The notes: a model not told the origin generated them from the letters alone. 64,000 bases of DNA from Variovorax paradoxus (GCF_030815855.1 NZ_JAUSXG010000001.1:2232001-2296000), one strand, 5' to 3'. Shown: positions 12,661-24,280, numbered from the stretch's first letter. Numbers and translations: made by a program.

Positions 12661-15267
12661 TCAGGAGGCCAGAGCGTCCATCAGTTCGGTCTCGATGGCC
12701 AGCTGCGTCTTCTGCCCTTGCAGCTCAGGGCCGCTGATCAGGAACGTGTCTTCCACGCGCTCGCCCAGGGTCGTGACCTTGGCGAGTTGCAGATTCAGGT
12801 GATGCCGTGCGAGCACGCGTGCTACCGAATACAGCAGCCCCGCACGGTCGCTGGCCGAGATGTTGAGCAGCCAGCGCTGCGCCTTGTCGTCGGGCAACAG
12901 GCTGATGCGCGGCTTGATCGGGAAGCTGCGCACGCGGCGCGACACCCGTCCCACGCTGGGTGGAGGCAGAGGGCCGGCTTCGGTCAGCGTTTGTCCAAGG
13001 CCGGACTCGACCATGCTGATGAGATCGCGGTAGTGGTCGGGCAGGAAAGTAGTTACAACCTGGAAGGTGTCGAGCCCGTAGCCGTTGCTCGTGGTGTGTA
13101 CTTTTGCGTCAAGGATGCTGAACGACGACTGGTCGAAATAGCCGCAGATGCGCGCGAACAGGTCGGGCTGGTCCGGCGTGTAGACCACCACCTGCAGCCC
13201 TTCGCCCACCGGCGAAAGACGCGCCCGCACGATGGGCGGCGCCTTGGGGTCGACGGGTACGTTGGATGGCGGCACGAAGCGCGAGAGCTGCTTGGCATGC
13301 CACGCGATCTCGGCCGCGTCGTGGCGCATGAAGTAGCCGACATCGAGCGTGTCCCACAGCGCCTTGTGCGCTTCGAAGCGCTGCGCGTGCAACGCGAGCT
13401 GCACCAGTGCCTCGCGCTTGCGCGATTCGACCTCGGCGTCCGGGTCGGGCATGCGGCCACCGAGCGCGCGCAGGGTGTAGCGGTACAGGTCTTCGAGCAG
13501 CTTGCCCTTCCAGGCATTCCAGACGCGCGGCGAGGTGCCGCGGATGTCGGCGATGGTCAGCAGATAAAGGGCGGTGAGGTAGCGCTCGTTGCCCACGCGC
13601 TTGGCGAAGGCGCCGATCACCTCGGGATCGCTCAGGTCTTGCTTTTGCGCCACCTGGCTCATCACCAGGTGTTCGGCCACGAGGAATTCGATCAGCTTGG
13701 AGTCTTCGCGCGCGATGCCGTGCTGCTTGCAGAAGCGCTGCACGTCGCGTGCGCCGAGCGTGGAGTGGTCGCCGCCGCGGCCTTTGGCAATGTCGTGGAA
13801 CAGCGCCGCCACGTAGAGAATCCAGGGCTTGTCCCAGCCGGCCGCAAGCTGCGAGCAGAACGGGTATTCATGCGCATGCTCGGCGATGAAGAAGCGCCGC
13901 ACGTTGCGCAGCACCATCAAGATGTGCTGGTCCACCGTGTACACGTGGAACAGATCGTGCTGCATCTGGCCCACGATGCTGCGGAACACCCGCAGGTAGC
14001 GCCCCAGCACCGAGGTCTGGTTCATCAGCCGGAAGGCATGCGTGATGCCGTAGGGCTGCAGCAGGATGCGCATGAAGGTCTCGTGATTGACCGGATCGTT
14101 GCGGAACTTGCTGTCCATCACGTGGCGCGCGTTGTAGAGCGCGCGCAGCGTGCGCGCCGACAGGCCCTTCACGCCGATGGTCTTCTGGTAGAGCAGGAAG
14201 GTCTCGAGAATGGCGTGCGGCTCGCGCTCGTAGAGGTCGTCGCTCGCAATCTCGATCAGCCCCGCGCGCTCGTAGAAGCGCTCGTTGACGGGCGTGTGTT
14301 GCTCGTCCATCGGCTGCAGGCGCTCCGCGATGTTGAGCAGCAAGATCTGATTCAACTGGGACACCGCCTTGGCCGCCCAGTAGTAGCGCCGCATCAGCGC
14401 CTCGCTCGACTTGCGCTGGGACTCGCTCTCGTAGCCGAAGCTCGCGGCCACGGCGGTCTGCAGGTCGAACACCAGGCGGTCTTCGCGCCGGTTGGCAATC
14501 ACGTGCAGCCGCGCGCGGATCAGCGAGAGCAGGGCCTCGTTGCGCTTGATCTGCTGCGCCTCGAAAGAAGTGGCCAGGCCGTTCTTGGCAAGGTCGTCCC
14601 AGCGGCTGCCGAATCCGGCCGCCTTGGTCATCCAGAGAATGGTCTGCAGGTCGCGCAGGCCGCCCGGCGACTCCTTGCAATTGGGTTCGAGCGCGTAGGG
14701 GGTGTTGTCGTACTTCTGGTGGCGGTGCCGCATTTCCTGCGACTTGGCCATGAAGAAAGCCTGCGGATCGATGGCCCGGGCAAAGCGGCGGCGAAAAGCC
14801 ACGAAGAGCTTCTTGTTGCCGGTGATCAACCGCGATTCGAGCAGCGATGTCTGGACGGTCACGTCCTTCTCGGCTTCGGCCAGGCACTCCTCGACCGTGC
14901 GCACGCTGGAGCCGATTTCAAGGCCCGCGTCCCAGCAGTGGCCGATGAAGGCCTCGATGCGAGCCGGGTCGATTTCGCTGGCGTGGCCTTCGGGCGGCAG
15001 CAGCAACAGCACGTCGACGTCGGAATACGGAAACAGCTCGCCGCGGCCGAAGCCGCCCACGGCCGCCAGCGCGAGCGAATCGCCGAAATCGGCTTCGCGC
15101 CACAGCGCGCACAGCGTCTGGTCGGCCAGCGCCGACAGCTGGCGCAGCACCGTGTGCACGCTGCGCGTGGGCGCGCGTGCAAGCCGCAGGGTGTCGAACA
15201 GCGCGAGCTTCTTTGCGCGATAGGCTTCGCGCAGCGTGGCGACATCGATCTTGGCGGGTTCGATCAC
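12661..15267 (-). CDS. glnD: Bifunctional PII uridylyltransferase / uridylyl-removing enzyme
   Basis: The product has 868 residues. The nucleotidyltransferase motif [15 protein letters not shown] lies at residues 71-85. An HD phosphohydrolase domain contains [12 protein letters not shown] at about residues 480-495, and two C-terminal ACT domains bind glutamine. GlnD senses nitrogen by adding UMP to, or removing it from, the PII proteins. The start taken is GTG at 15267. The gene follows map with a 34-bp gap, so the two probably form one operon. Confidence 0.96.
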   Translation of the reverse strand: MIEPAKIDVATLREAYRAKKLALFDTLRLARAPTRSVHTVLRQLSALADQTLCALWREADFGDSLALAAVGGFGRGELFPYSDVDVLLLLPPEGHASEIDPARIEAFIGHCWDAGLEIGSSVRTVEECLAEAEKDVTVQTSLLESRLITGNKKLFVAFRRRFARAIDPQAFFMAKSQEMRHRHQKYDNTPYALEPNCKESPGGLRDLQTILWMTKAAGFGSRWDDLAKNGLATSFEAQQIKRNEALLSLIRARLHVIANRREDRLVFDLQTAVAASFGYESESQRKSSEALMRRYYWAAKAVSQLNQILLLNIAERLQPMDEQHTPVNERFYERAGLIEIASDDLYEREPHAILETFLLYQKTIGVKGLSARTLRALYNARHVMDSKFRNDPVNHETFMRILLQPYGITHAFRLMNQTSVLGRYLRVFRSIVGQMQHDLFHVYTVDQHILMVLRNVRRFFIAEHAHEYPFCSQLAAGWDKPWILYVAALFHDIAKGRGGDHSTLGARDVQRFCKQHGIAREDSKLIEFLVAEHLVMSQVAQKQDLSDPEVIGAFAKRVGNERYLTALYLLTIADIRGTSPRVWNAWKGKLLEDLYRYTLRALGGRMPDPDAEVESRKREALVQLALHAQRFEAHKALWDTLDVGYFMRHDAAEIAWHAKQLSRFVPPSNVPVDPKAPPIVRARLSPVGEGLQVVVYTPDQPDLFARICGYFDQSSFSILDAKVHTTSNGYGLDTFQVVTTFLPDHYRDLISMVESGLGQTLTEAGPLPPPSVGRVSRRVRSFPIKPRISLLPDDKAQRWLLNISASDRAGLLYSVARVLARHHLNLQLAKVTTLGERVEDTFLISGPELQGQKTQLAIETELMDALAS

Positions 15268-15301
15268 GGCTTTGTCCGGGGCCGTGCGCCGCTCGCGCGG
15301 C

Positions 15302-16126
15302 TCACGTTTTCGTGGAGGTGACGAACGAGGGCAGGGGCGGGCTGCCTTCCGACAGCGTGAGCACTTCGTAGCCCGTTTCGGTGACCAGCACCGTGTGCTC
15401 CCATTGCGCCGAGAGCGAATGGTCGCGGGTGACGATGGTCCAGCCGTCGTACTGGCCGCCCTTGAAGTCTTCCTTCACCTCGCGCTTGCCGGCGTTGATC
15501 ATCGGCTCGATGGTGAAGATCATGCCGGGCTTGAGTTCTTCCAGCGTGCCCGGGCGGCCGTAGTGCAGCACCTGCGGTTCTTCGTGAAAGCGCTGGCCCA
15601 CGCCATGGCCGCAAAACTCGCGCACGATCGAATAGCCCTGGCCCTCGGCGAATTTCTGGATGGCATGGCCGATGTCGCCCAGGTGGGCCCCCGGGCGCAC
15701 CTGCAGAATGCCGTGCCACATGGCTTCGAAGGTGACGCTGCACAGGCGCTTGGCCGCAATGGAGGCATCGCCGATGATGTACATGCGGCTGTTGTCGCCG
15801 AACCAGCCGTCTTTGACGACGGTCACGTCGACGTTCATGATGTCGCCCTTTTTCAAGGGCTTGTCATTGGGAATGCCGTGGCAGACCACGTGGTTCACCG
15901 AGGTGCAGAGCGACTTCGGAAAGGGCACGCTGCTGGCGCCCATGTAGCCCACGGTGGCCGAGGTGGTGCCCTGCTTGACCATGTACTCGGCGGCCAGCCG
16001 GTCGACGTCGTTCGTGGTGATGCCCGGCTTGATGAAGGGCGTGAGGTAGTCCAGCACCTCGGAGGCCAGACGGCAGGCGACGCGCATGGCTTCGATGCCT
16101 GCCGCGTCTTTGTAGGTAATGCTCAT
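15302..16126 (-). CDS. map: Methionine aminopeptidase type I
   Basis: The product has 274 residues from the ATG at 16126 ([15 protein letters not shown]); an upstream in-frame start would add 16 non-conserved residues. The metal ligands are visible in [20 protein letters not shown] (two aspartates), [12 protein letters not shown] (histidine) and FTIEPMI plus [11 protein letters not shown] (two glutamates). [10 protein letters not shown] holds the substrate-side histidine. The enzyme removes the initiator methionine after deformylation. It lies upstream of glnD and is divergent from purL. Confidence 0.97.
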   Translation of the reverse strand: MSITYKDAAGIEAMRVACRLASEVLDYLTPFIKPGITTNDVDRLAAEYMVKQGTTSATVGYMGASSVPFPKSLCTSVNHVVCHGIPNDKPLKKGDIMNVDVTVVKDGWFGDNSRMYIIGDASIAAKRLCSVTFEAMWHGILQVRPGAHLGDIGHAIQKFAEGQGYSIVREFCGHGVGQRFHEEPQVLHYGRPGTLEELKPGMIFTIEPMINAGKREVKEDFKGGQYDGWTIVTRDHSLSAQWEHTVLVTETGYEVLTLSEGSPPLPSFVTSTKT

Positions 16127-16249
16127 CCCGGAATTATCCCATCCAGCAGATGAACCTGCCCCGGTGCGGCGCACTTCGTGTCCCTGCCGCCTCCTTGTGG
16201 AATGGCGAACTCGGGGCGGCCCTGCATTGGCCTAAAATTCCGGGTTAAC

Positions 16250-16278
16250 GCGGATGGCCCCAGTCAGCGACCATCCGC
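16250..16278 (+). promoter_or_regulatory. Inverted repeat in the purL leader
   Basis: A perfect 8-bp inverted repeat (GCGGATGG / CCATCCGC) has a 13-base loop and ends 45 bases before the purL start. It lies in the 197-bp map-purL divergent region. It could be an RNA hairpin in the leader or a protein-binding dyad. It does not resemble a PurR site or a riboswitch I recognise. Confidence 0.35.
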
Positions 16279-16323
16279 CCTCGATTTCTTGATTTCCAAC
16301 GCGGCCCCCGAGGCCCATCGACC

Positions 16324-19300
16324 GTGACGCAGCCTGCATCTCAAGCCCTTCCCGTCGTAACCTTTTTCGAGGGCGGCAGCGCGCTCAGCGACTTCCGCGC
16401 GCGGCAGCTGCTGCCCAAGCTGCAGGCCATCGAGCCGCGCATCGAGGGCATCGCCGCGCGTTTCGTGCACCTGGTGGTCACCGACGCAGCCCTGAGCCCG
16501 GCCGACCACGAGCGTTTTGCCGCCTTGCTGACCTATGGCGAGCCCTTCGAGGCACTGGCCAAGGGGGGCGCCTCGGTGGTCGTCACACCCCGCCTGGGCA
16601 CCGTGTCGCCCTGGGCTTCCAAGGCGACCGACATCGCCCACAACTGCGGCTTGGCGCTGCGCCGGGTCGAGCGCGTCACGCAATACCACCTGAAGCTCAA
16701 GGCCCCGCTGATCGGCAAGGCGCCCGTGCTCGAAGGTGACACGCTCGCCGCCGTGGCCGGCCCGCTGCACGACCGCATGACCGAATCGGTGCTGGCCACC
16801 GTCGAGCAGGCGGCCAGCCTGTTCAGCGAACTGCCGGCCCAGGCGATGGCGCAGGTCGACGTGCAGGCCGGCGGCCGCGAGGCGCTGGTGGCCGCCAACA
16901 CCGGCTTCGGCCTGGCGCTGGCCGAGGACGAGATCGACTACCTGGTCGAGGCCTTCACCCGCCTGGGCCGCAACCCCAGCGACGTCGAACTCATGATGTT
17001 CGCGCAGGCCAACAGCGAGCACTGCCGCCACAAGATCTTCAACGCCCAGTTCACCATCGACGGCAAGGCGCAGCCCCAAAGCCTGTTCTCGATGATTCGC
17101 CACACTGAGAAGCAGAACCCGCAGCACACGGTCATCGCCTACGCGGACAACGCCTCGGTGATGGAAGGCGCGACCATCGAGCGCTTCGTCGCGGCCTCGG
17201 ATTCGCAGAGCTATCAAAAAGATAGCGCCCTGAGCCACGTGCTGATGAAGGTGGAGACGCACAACCACCCGACCGCCATTTCGCCGTTCCCCGGCGCCTC
17301 GACCGGCGCGGGCGGCGAGATCCGCGACGAAGGCGCCACCGGCCGCGGCTCCAAGCCCAAGGCGGGCCTGACGGGCTTCACCGTCTCCAAGCTCTGGCCG
17401 GAAGAGGGCCACTACGGCAAGCCCGAGCACATCGCGAGCCCGCTGCAGATCATGACCGAGGGCCCGCTGGGCGGCGCTGCGTTCAACAACGAATTCGGCC
17501 GGCCCAACCTGCTGGGCTATTTCCGCGAATACGAGCAAACCGTATCGAGCGACCTCGACACCGTGCAGCGCGGCTACCACAAGCCCATCATGATCGCGGG
17601 CGGCCTCGGCAGCATCGACGCCACCCAGACCAAGAAAATCCTTTTCCCGGCCGGCTCGCTGCTGATTCAGCTCGGCGGCCCCGGCATGCGCATCGGCATG
17701 GGCGGCAGCGCCGCGAGTTCGATGGCGACCGGTGCGAACGCGGCCGAACTCGACTTCGACTCGGTGCAGCGCGGCAACCCCGAGATCGAACGCCGGGCGC
17801 AGGAGGTCATCAACCACTGCTGGCAGCAGGGCGCGGCCAACCCGATCCTCGCGATCCACGACGTGGGCGCGGGCGGGCTGAGCAATGCCTTCCCCGAACT
17901 GACCAACGACGCCGGCCGTGGCGCGCGCTTCGACCTGCGCGCCGTGCCGCTCGAAGAGTCGGGCATGGCGCCGAAGGAAATCTGGTGCAACGAAAGCCAG
18001 GAGCGCTATGTGCTGGCGATCGCGCCGGAATCGCTCGAACAGTTCAAGGCCTTCTGCGAGCGCGAGCGCTGCCCGTTCTCGGTGGTGGGCGTGGCGACCG
18101 AAGAGCGCCAGCTGCTGGTGGCCGACGAAGGCGCGGCCGTGCAGCCGGTCGACATGCCGATGGACGTGCTGCTCGGCAAGCCGCCCAAGATGCACCGCGA
18201 CGTGAAGACCGTCGCGCGCAGCTTCAAGCCGCTCGACCTTACCGGCGTCGATTTGCAGAAGGCCGCCATCGAGGTGCTCGCGCACCCGACCGTGGCGTCC
18301 AAGCGCTTCCTGATCACCATCGGCGACCGCACCGTGGGCGGCCTGAGCCACCGCGACCAGATGGTCGGCCCGTGGCAGGTGCCGGTGGCCGATTGCGCTG
18401 TCACGCTGGCCGACTACAAGGGCTTCGCCGGTGAAGCCATGAGCATGGGCGAGCGCACGCCGCTTGCCGCGCTCGACGCACCGGCCTCGGGCCGCATGGC
18501 CGTGGCCGAGGCCATCACCAATCTGCTGGCCGCACCGATCGAACTCTCGCGCGTGAAGCTCTCGGCCAACTGGATGGCCGCTTGCGGCGAGCCCGGCGAA
18601 GACGCTGCGCTGTACGAAACCGTGAAGGCCGTGGGCCTGGAGCTGTGCCCGGCGCTGGGCGTGTCGATCCCGGTCGGGAAGGATTCGCTGTCGATGCGCA
18701 CCCAGTGGAAAGACGGTGGCGAAGCCAAGAAGGTCACGTCGCCCGTCAGCCTGATCGTCACTGCTTTCGCTTCGCTCGCCGATGTGCGCGGCACGCTCAC
18801 GCCGCAGCTCGATGCAGAAGAACCCGACACCACGCTCGTGCTCGTCGACCTGGGCCACAGCCAGCACCGCATGGCCGGCAGCATCCTGGCGCAGACGCTC
18901 AACCAGAGCGGTGATACGGTGCCCGACCTCGACGACCCGGCGCAGCTCGTGGCGCTGGTCCATGCCGTGAACGCGCTGCGCGCCGACGGCAAGATCCTCG
19001 CGATGCACGACCGCAGTGACGGCGGCCTGTTCGCCACCGCCTGCGAAATGGCCTTTGCTGGCCATGTCGGCGTGGCGCTCAATGTCGATATGCTGGTCAC
19101 CGAAGGCGACGGCATCTCCGACAGCCGCATGGAAACGGGCGACGCCAAGAATTGGGCGCAGCAGGTCAGCGCGCGGCGCGAGGAGCTCACGCTCAAGGCG
19201 CTGTTCAACGAAGAGCTCGGCATGGTGCTGCAGGTGCGCACGGCCGAGCGCAACGAGGTGATGCAGGTGCTGCGCGCCCACGGCCTCAGCGCACACAGCC

Positions 19301-20358
19301 ATTTCGTCGGCAAGACGCGGCCCGCAAGCTCGACCATGGATGCCGGCAAGGGCAAACTCGAAGTCTGGCGCGATGCCAAGTCGGTGTTCAGCGCAAGCTT
19401 GCACGACCTGCACCAGGTGTGGGACTCGGTCAGCTGGAAGATCGCCCGCGAGCGCGACAACCCGGCCTGCGCCGATGCCGAGCACGCTGCGGCCGGTGAA
19501 CCTTCAGACCCCGGCATGCACGTATTTCTCCCTCTCCCTCCGGGAGAGGGCAGGGGTGAGGGCCGCAGCCTCAACGCCCCCGCCATCCTTCAGAACCGCC
19601 CCAAGGTCGCCATCCTGCGCGAACAAGGCGTCAACTCGCACGTCGAGATGGCCTACGCTTTTACCGAAGCCGGCTTCGAGGCCTACGACGTCCATATGAC
19701 CGACCTGCAGACGGGCAGGGCGGACCTCGCCAACTTCAAGGGCGTGGTCGCCTGCGGCGGCTTCAGCTACGGCGACACACTGGGCGCCGGCATCGGCTGG
19801 GCGCGCAGCATCACCTTCAACCCGAAGCTCGCCGAGCAGTTCAAGGCCTTCTTCGGCCGCCAGGACACCTTCGGCCTGGGCGTATGCAACGGCTGCCAGA
19901 TGTTCGCCGAACTGGCCGACATCGTTCCGGGTGCCGAGGCCTGGCCGCGTTTCACCACCAACCAGAGCGAACGTTTCGAGGCGCGCCTGTCGATGGTCGA
20001 AGTGCTCGAATCGCCAAGCCTCTTCTTTGCGGGCATGGCCGGCAGCCGCCTGCCGATCGCGGTGGCGCACGGGGAGGGGTATGCCAACTTCAAGCACCGC
20101 GGCGACGCGGCCAAGGCCATCGCGGCAATGCGCTTCGTCGACAACCACGGCAGGGCCACTGAGCAGTACCCGTTCAATCCGAACGGCAGTGCCGGCGGCC
20201 TGACCTCGGTGACCACGCCCGACGGCCGCTTCACCGCCGTGATGCCGCACCCCGAGCGCGTGTTCCGCAACATCCAGATGAGCTGGACGCCGGGCGACAA
20301 GAGCGAGCTGAGCCCATGGATGCAGATCTGGCGCAACGCCCGCCGCTGGGTGGGTTGA
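16324..20358 (+). CDS. purL: Phosphoribosylformylglycinamidine synthase (large single-chain form)
   Basis: The product has 1344 residues, the large proteobacterial form that fuses the PurS-like, synthetase and glutaminase parts. The synthetase region includes [16 protein letters not shown] and the glycine-rich [13 protein letters not shown]. The C-terminal glutaminase has the nucleophile in VCNGCQMF (Cys1188) and the His/Glu pair in MPHPERVF (His1309, Glu1311). It makes FGAM in purine synthesis using glutamine and ATP. The start is GTG. An unusual segment, [17 protein letters not shown] at about residues 1065-1081, sits in the linker before the glutaminase and is encoded by a palindromic intergenic-type repeat inserted in frame. 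Confidence 0.97.
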   Translation: MTQPASQALPVVTFFEGGSALSDFRARQLLPKLQAIEPRIEGIAARFVHLVVTDAALSPADHERFAALLTYGEPFEALAKGGASVVVTPRLGTVSPWASKATDIAHNCGLALRRVERVTQYHLKLKAPLIGKAPVLEGDTLAAVAGPLHDRMTESVLATVEQAASLFSELPAQAMAQVDVQAGGREALVAANTGFGLALAEDEIDYLVEAFTRLGRNPSDVELMMFAQANSEHCRHKIFNAQFTIDGKAQPQSLFSMIRHTEKQNPQHTVIAYADNASVMEGATIERFVAASDSQSYQKDSALSHVLMKVETHNHPTAISPFPGASTGAGGEIRDEGATGRGSKPKAGLTGFTVSKLWPEEGHYGKPEHIASPLQIMTEGPLGGAAFNNEFGRPNLLGYFREYEQTVSSDLDTVQRGYHKPIMIAGGLGSIDATQTKKILFPAGSLLIQLGGPGMRIGMGGSAASSMATGANAAELDFDSVQRGNPEIERRAQEVINHCWQQGAANPILAIHDVGAGGLSNAFPELTNDAGRGARFDLRAVPLEESGMAPKEIWCNESQERYVLAIAPESLEQFKAFCERERCPFSVVGVATEERQLLVADEGAAVQPVDMPMDVLLGKPPKMHRDVKTVARSFKPLDLTGVDLQKAAIEVLAHPTVASKRFLITIGDRTVGGLSHRDQMVGPWQVPVADCAVTLADYKGFAGEAMSMGERTPLAALDAPASGRMAVAEAITNLLAAPIELSRVKLSANWMAACGEPGEDAALYETVKAVGLELCPALGVSIPVGKDSLSMRTQWKDGGEAKKVTSPVSLIVTAFASLADVRGTLTPQLDAEEPDTTLVLVDLGHSQHRMAGSILAQTLNQSGDTVPDLDDPAQLVALVHAVNALRADGKILAMHDRSDGGLFATACEMAFAGHVGVALNVDMLVTEGDGISDSRMETGDAKNWAQQVSARREELTLKALFNEELGMVLQVRTAERNEVMQVLRAHGLSAHSHFVGKTRPASSTMDAGKGKLEVWRDAKSVFSASLHDLHQVWDSVSWKIARERDNPACADAEHAAAGEPSDPGMHVFLPLPPGEGRGEGRSLNAPAILQNRPKVAILREQGVNSHVEMAYAFTEAGFEAYDVHMTDLQTGRADLANFKGVVACGGFSYGDTLGAGIGWARSITFNPKLAEQFKAFFGRQDTFGLGVCNGCQMFAELADIVPGAEAWPRFTTNQSERFEARLSMVEVLESPSLFFAGMAGSRLPIAVAHGEGYANFKHRGDAAKAIAAMRFVDNHGRATEQYPFNPNGSAGGLTSVTTPDGRFTAVMPHPERVFRNIQMSWTPGDKSELSPWMQIWRNARRWVG
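19526..19562. repeat. Palindromic repeat inserted in frame within purL
   Basis: The core is a perfect 9-bp stem CCCTCTCCC (19530-19538) / GGGAGAGGG (19542-19550) with loop TCC, followed by CAGGGGTGAGGG. From memory this sequence type is a common dispersed intergenic repeat in Comamonadaceae and some gammaproteobacteria, often beside gene ends. Here it is read as coding sequence without breaking the frame. Confidence 0.75.
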
Positions 20359-20390
20359 TCATCGCCTGAAGGCTGTTGCGGCAGCCCCAT

Positions 20391-20418
20391 AAAAAAACGG
20401 CCCGCGGGCCGTTTTTTT
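20391..20418. terminator. Bidirectional intrinsic terminator between purL and the parvulin gene
   Basis: Seven A residues, the self-complementary 14-mer CGGCCCGCGGGCCG and seven T residues form a symmetrical Rho-independent terminator. It serves both convergent genes and lies 32 bp after purL. Confidence 0.92.
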
Positions 20419-20441
20419 GTGGAGAGAAGAAAGCCTGGGGC

Positions 20442-21227
20442 TTACTCGACCTTTGCCTTCGCGCGCAGTTCTTCCTGGTACTTCTGCAGGCGCTGCTGCT
20501 GCAGCTGCTGCGTGATCTGCGGCTGCACTTCTTCCAGCTTCGGCAGTTGCGCCTGGCGGATGTCGTCGACGCGGATGATGTGATAGCCGAACTGCGTCTT
20601 GATCGGCGCAGGGGTCGTTTCGCCCTTCTTGAGCTTGATCATCGCTTCCGAGAACTCGGGCACGAAGCTCGCGGGGTTGGCCCAGTCGAGGTCGCCGCCG
20701 TTGGCGCCCGAACCCGGGTCCTTGCTCTGCTTCTTGGCGATGTCTTCGAACTTGGCGCCCTTCTTCAGGTCGGCCATGATCTTCTTGGCCTGGTCTTCGG
20801 TCTCGACCAGGATGTGGCGGGCCTTGTATTCCTTGCCGCCGTTGGCCGCCACGAACTTGTCGTATTCGGCCTTCACGTCCGCGTCCGAGACCGGGCTGGT
20901 CTTGCGGTAGTTCTCGAACAGCGCGCGAATCAGGATGGCCTGACGGGCGAGTTCGAGCTGGTTCCTGTAGTCGTCGGTGGCGTCGAGGCCCTGCTTCTGC
21001 GCTTCCTGCATGAACACTTCGCGCGCAACGATTTCTTCGCGCAGCTGGCCCTGCATTTCCGGTGTGACCGGGCGGCCGGCCGCGGTCAGCTGCTGGGCCA
21101 GCACGTCCATGCGCGCCTTGGGCACGGGCTTGCCGTTGACGATGGCCGCGTTCTGTGCCACGGCCGCCAGGGGAATCGCACCGAGCAGCGCTGCGGCCGC
21201 AACGGCCTGCAAGAGTTGTTTTTTCAT
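20442..21227 (-). CDS. Periplasmic peptidyl-prolyl isomerase, parvulin (PpiC/SurA) type
   Basis: The product has 261 residues with a signal peptide (MKKQLLQAVAAAALL... cleaved near AVAQ-N, residue 25). An N-terminal helical chaperone-like part is followed by a rotamase domain at about residues 130-230, marked by ARHILVETEDQAKK, GGDLDWANPASFVPEF and TQFGYHIIRVDD. A Gln-rich coiled tail ends the protein. It probably assists folding of outer-membrane or periplasmic proteins. It lies downstream of bolA after a 154-bp gap that contains a 7-bp inverted repeat (21355-21374), so it may have its own promoter. Confidence 0.93.
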   Translation of the reverse strand: MKKQLLQAVAAAALLGAIPLAAVAQNAAIVNGKPVPKARMDVLAQQLTAAGRPVTPEMQGQLREEIVAREVFMQEAQKQGLDATDDYRNQLELARQAILIRALFENYRKTSPVSDADVKAEYDKFVAANGGKEYKARHILVETEDQAKKIMADLKKGAKFEDIAKKQSKDPGSGANGGDLDWANPASFVPEFSEAMIKLKKGETTPAPIKTQFGYHIIRVDDIRQAQLPKLEEVQPQITQQLQQQRLQKYQEELRAKAKVE

Positions 21228-21381
21228 GGAATGAATATCAGGCTGAAGGGAAATGCGCGTGTAGGAAAAGCGCGTGGGAAAAAGCGGAAAAGGCGAAAGA
21301 ACGAAGAGAAATCGGGAGGGGCGGCGCCGCCGCGGCGAAAGCGGCGTGGCATTTGATCGGTCGGTTCACCGATCGAACGAC

Positions 21382-21663
21382 TCAGAGCACCTCGATGGCA
21401 ATGGCGTGCAGACCCTGGGCGATAAAAACCTGGAGGGCATCATACACAAGCCGATGGCGCGCCACGCGGGGCTTCCCGTCGAAGAGCGGGGAAGCAATGC
21501 GAACCCGGAAATGGGTGCCGTAGCCCTCCGCATTGGCGCCTGCATGGCCCGCGTGGGCGCTGCTCTCGTCGATCACCTCGAGGGTGGTGGGCTGCAGCGT
21601 CTGGCGCAGCGTCTCCTCGAGGGCGCGCGCCGTGGGCGGGGGGTGTGCGGTCGCGGTGCTCAT
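21382..21663 (-). CDS. bolA: BolA family protein
   Basis: The product has 93 residues from [10 protein letters not shown]; an adjacent ATG three bases upstream is equally possible. The BolA core is visible in THFRVRIASPLFDGK, RVARHRLVYDAL and LHAIAIEVL, including the conserved histidine of the RHR-VY motif. BolA proteins work with monothiol glutaredoxins in iron-sulfur and iron homeostasis and some affect cell shape. The start codon overlaps the yciB stop, indicating translational coupling. Confidence 0.93.
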   Translation of the reverse strand: MSTATAHPPPTARALEETLRQTLQPTTLEVIDESSAHAGHAGANAEGYGTHFRVRIASPLFDGKPRVARHRLVYDALQVFIAQGLHAIAIEVL

Positions 21664-22205
21664 CATGCAGCGGGCTTGTCGTCGCTCTTGAGGTGCGGCG
21701 AGATGTACAGGCCCTGCGCCACCAGGAAGACGATCGGGAACACATAGCCCCACAGCTTGAAGTTGACCCAGGCCTCGGTGGTGAAGTACGCCGCCACGTA
21801 GCCGTTGATGAGCGCCATGAACAGGCAATAGCCGATCCACGCCACATTGAGGCGGCCCCAGATGCGGTCAGGCAGTTGGAGTTGCGAGCCGAGCAGCATC
21901 TTGAGAAAGTTCTTCTTCAGCGCCCAGAGCGCCACCGCCAGCGCAATGGCCATGGCACCGTAGAGAACCGTCGGCTTCCATTTGATGAAGCGGTCGTCAT
22001 GCAGCACCAGCGTGAGCGTGCCGAACAGCAGGATCAGCACCAGCGTGGCCTTTTGCATGGCCTGCAGCTTGCGCTCCAGCGCATACGTGATGCCCATCTG
22101 CACCACGGTGGCGCCCATGAGCACGGCCGTTGCGGTGTAGATGTCGCCCAGCTTGTAGGCGCCGAAGAACAGCAGGATCGGGAAAAAATCGAGAAGCAGT
22201 TTCAT
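21663..22205 (-). CDS. yciB: Septation protein A / YciB family inner-membrane protein
   Basis: The product has 180 residues, mostly membrane segments, beginning [20 protein letters not shown], which is the family hallmark. Other conserved stretches are [11 protein letters not shown] and [10 protein letters not shown]. YciB (IspZ) proteins are linked to cell-envelope synthesis and septum formation, with no enzymatic reaction assigned. The gene overlaps bolA at its 3' end and lies 24 bp downstream of msrB, so selO-msrB-yciB-bolA reads as one minus-strand operon. Confidence 0.94.
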   Translation of the reverse strand: MKLLLDFFPILLFFGAYKLGDIYTATAVLMGATVVQMGITYALERKLQAMQKATLVLILLFGTLTLVLHDDRFIKWKPTVLYGAMAIALAVALWALKKNFLKMLLGSQLQLPDRIWGRLNVAWIGYCLFMALINGYVAAYFTTEAWVNFKLWGYVFPIVFLVAQGLYISPHLKSDDKPAA

Positions 22206-22229
22206 GCGCTGTAGGGAGCCGGTTGGTGG

Positions 22230-22640
22230 TTATTTCTTCTGGAAGTCGAGCGAGGCCGAGTTCATGCAATAGCGCAGACCGGTTTCGGTGGGGCCGTCGG
22301 GGAACACGTGCCCCAGGTGCGCGCCGCAATTGGCGCAGACGTTTTCGGTACGCACCATGCCGTGCGAACGGTCGACGATGTTCCTGATGGCGCCCGGCAC
22401 GGCTTCTTCCGAGAAGCTGGGCCAGCCGCAGCCCGCGTCGAACTTGGTGGAGGCCTCGAACAGCTTGGCGCCGCAGCAGATGCAATGGTAGGTGCCGTCC
22501 TCCCAGTGCGCCTCGTACTTTCCGGTGAAAGGGCGCTCGGTGGCTGCATGCCGCGTCACCTCGAAGGCGGCAGGTTCGGCGCCTTTTTCAGCGAGCAGGG
22601 CTTTCCATTCGGCATCGGTTTTCTGTACGGGAGTGGTCAT
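22230..22640 (-). CDS. msrB: Peptide-methionine (R)-S-oxide reductase
   Basis: The product has 136 residues. The structural zinc is bound by two CxxC pairs (CICCGAKLF and [10 protein letters not shown]). The catalytic cysteine lies in [11 protein letters not shown] near the C-terminus. It reduces methionine R-sulfoxide in proteins. No signal peptide is visible, so it acts in the cytoplasm. Its start overlaps the selO stop by four bases, tying expression of the two redox-related proteins together. Confidence 0.96.
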   Translation of the reverse strand: MTTPVQKTDAEWKALLAEKGAEPAAFEVTRHAATERPFTGKYEAHWEDGTYHCICCGAKLFEASTKFDAGCGWPSFSEEAVPGAIRNIVDRSHGMVRTENVCANCGAHLGHVFPDGPTETGLRYCMNSASLDFQKK

Positions 22641-24127
22641 GATGAGCAGCTGATTTCGATCGTGGAGGCCCAGTCGGGCGGGAAGCCGGCATAGGCGTCG
22701 GCACCGGGATGTTCTTCAAATGGGGTCTCGAGCAGGGTCAGCAAGGTTGCCACACCCGAGAAGTCCTTCTGCGCAGCCGCTTCGATGGCTTGCTGCCCCA
22801 GGTGGTTCCGCAACACGAACTTGGGGTTGGATCCGAGCATCGAATCGGCAGCTTCCTGCCGAGGGGTTTGCGCGTGCCGCTCCGAAAATAATAGCAGCCA
22901 TGCATCGAAGCCCGCGCGGTCCAGGAACAGGTCGCGCACCGGCTCGGCGTTGCCGTCCGCCACGTGCTGCGAAAGGCGGCGCCAGAAGATCGTGTAGTCG
23001 ACCTTTTCCGCGGCCAGCAGCTTGAGCACGCCCTCGATGAGCGCGCGGTCGCCGTCGGCCGAATCGAGCAGTCCGAGCTTGGCCCGCATGCGGCCCTCGA
23101 ATTCGCGCGGAAACACCGTCTTGTAAGACTCCAGCGCGGCCACCGCGATTTCCTGGTCGCCGATCAGCGGCAGCAGCGCCTGCGCCAGGCAGAACAGGTT
23201 CCAGTAGGCCACGTTGGGCTGCTGGTTGAAGGCGTAGCGCCCGCTGGTGTCGCTGTGGTTGCAGATGTGCCGCGGATCGAAGGCGTCCAGGAACTGGAAC
23301 GGCCCGTAGTCGATCGTGAGCCCGAGGATGCTCATGTTGTCGGTGTTCATCACGCCATGGCAGAAGCCCACGGCCTGCCACTGCGCGAGCAGGGCGGCCG
23401 TGCGTTCGCTCACGGCCTCGAGGAACGCCGCATACGCGTTGCCGTTGAAGCGCCCGGTGGTGCGGCAAGCCGGGTAGTAGCGGTCGATGACGTAGTCGGC
23501 CAGCTTGCGCAATGCGTCTTCGTGCTGGTTGGCGGCAAAGTGCTCGAAATGGCCGAAACGGATGAAGCTGGGCGCCACGCGGGTCACGACGGCGGCGGTT
23601 TCGAGTTCTTCGCGCCGCACGCGCGCATCGGAGCCCGTCACGCAGAGTGCGCGGGTGGTCGGAATGCCCAGGCCGTGCATCGCTTCGCTGCACAGGAACT
23701 CGCGGATGCTGGAGCGCAGCACGGCACGGCCGTCGCCCATGCGCGAATAGGGCGTGCGGCCGGCACCCTTGAGCTGGACTTCGAGCCCGCCTTGGCCTTC
23801 ACCTGCGGTTTCGCCGAGCAATATGGCCCGGCCATCGCCGAGCTGGCCGGCCCACACGCCGAACTGGTGGCCGCTGTACACGCTGGCCAGCGGCCGCGCG
23901 CCCGCCACGGGCAGGTTGCCGGTCAGCGCCTGGAGCGCGCCTTCGCTTCGCCAGCCTTCGGGCAAGCCGAGTTCGCGCGCCACGGTGTCGCTGTGGCCCA
24001 CCCAATAAGGGTCGGGAAGAGGGGTCGGCCGGAGTTCGGTAAAAAACTCGGGCCCGAGGGTGGAAAACCCCGGCGTCCACCGCAGGCCGAGGTCCACCAC
24101 GGCCGAATCTTCTGCAAGCAAGCTCAT
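22637..24127 (-). CDS. selO: Protein adenylyltransferase SelO (YdiU family pseudokinase)
   Basis: The product has 496 residues from [10 protein letters not shown]; an alternative start at 24166 adds 13 residues. SelO signatures are [36 protein letters not shown] and [19 protein letters not shown]. The C-terminus ends CSS, the position of the selenocysteine or cysteine in animal and bacterial SelO. Family members transfer AMP to Ser, Thr and Tyr of proteins during oxidative stress. The gene is first in the minus-strand operon and overlaps msrB. Confidence 0.95.
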   Translation of the reverse strand: MSLLAEDSAVVDLGLRWTPGFSTLGPEFFTELRPTPLPDPYWVGHSDTVARELGLPEGWRSEGALQALTGNLPVAGARPLASVYSGHQFGVWAGQLGDGRAILLGETAGEGQGGLEVQLKGAGRTPYSRMGDGRAVLRSSIREFLCSEAMHGLGIPTTRALCVTGSDARVRREELETAAVVTRVAPSFIRFGHFEHFAANQHEDALRKLADYVIDRYYPACRTTGRFNGNAYAAFLEAVSERTAALLAQWQAVGFCHGVMNTDNMSILGLTIDYGPFQFLDAFDPRHICNHSDTSGRYAFNQQPNVAYWNLFCLAQALLPLIGDQEIAVAALESYKTVFPREFEGRMRAKLGLLDSADGDRALIEGVLKLLAAEKVDYTIFWRRLSQHVADGNAEPVRDLFLDRAGFDAWLLLFSERHAQTPRQEAADSMLGSNPKFVLRNHLGQQAIEAAAQKDFSGVATLLTLLETPFEEHPGADAYAGFPPDWASTIEISCSS

Positions 24128-24280
24128 GCCCGGATTGTCCGGCAGAGCGCGAAACCCCTTTTCCAAGGGGCCATCGAGCGGTCAGTGCGGGTTTGTGTCG
24201 TTGTGCGAATGGCCGAAGATTGCGTGAATCCGTTGTCCGCAAAGTTTTTAGCAGCCATTCACAAAAAGAGGAGCCTGTAG

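Noticed and set aside
16264..19485. A 1073-codon minus-strand frame opposite purL
   Set aside because: It is a GC-driven antisense frame without motifs or ribosome binding site, and purL is certain.
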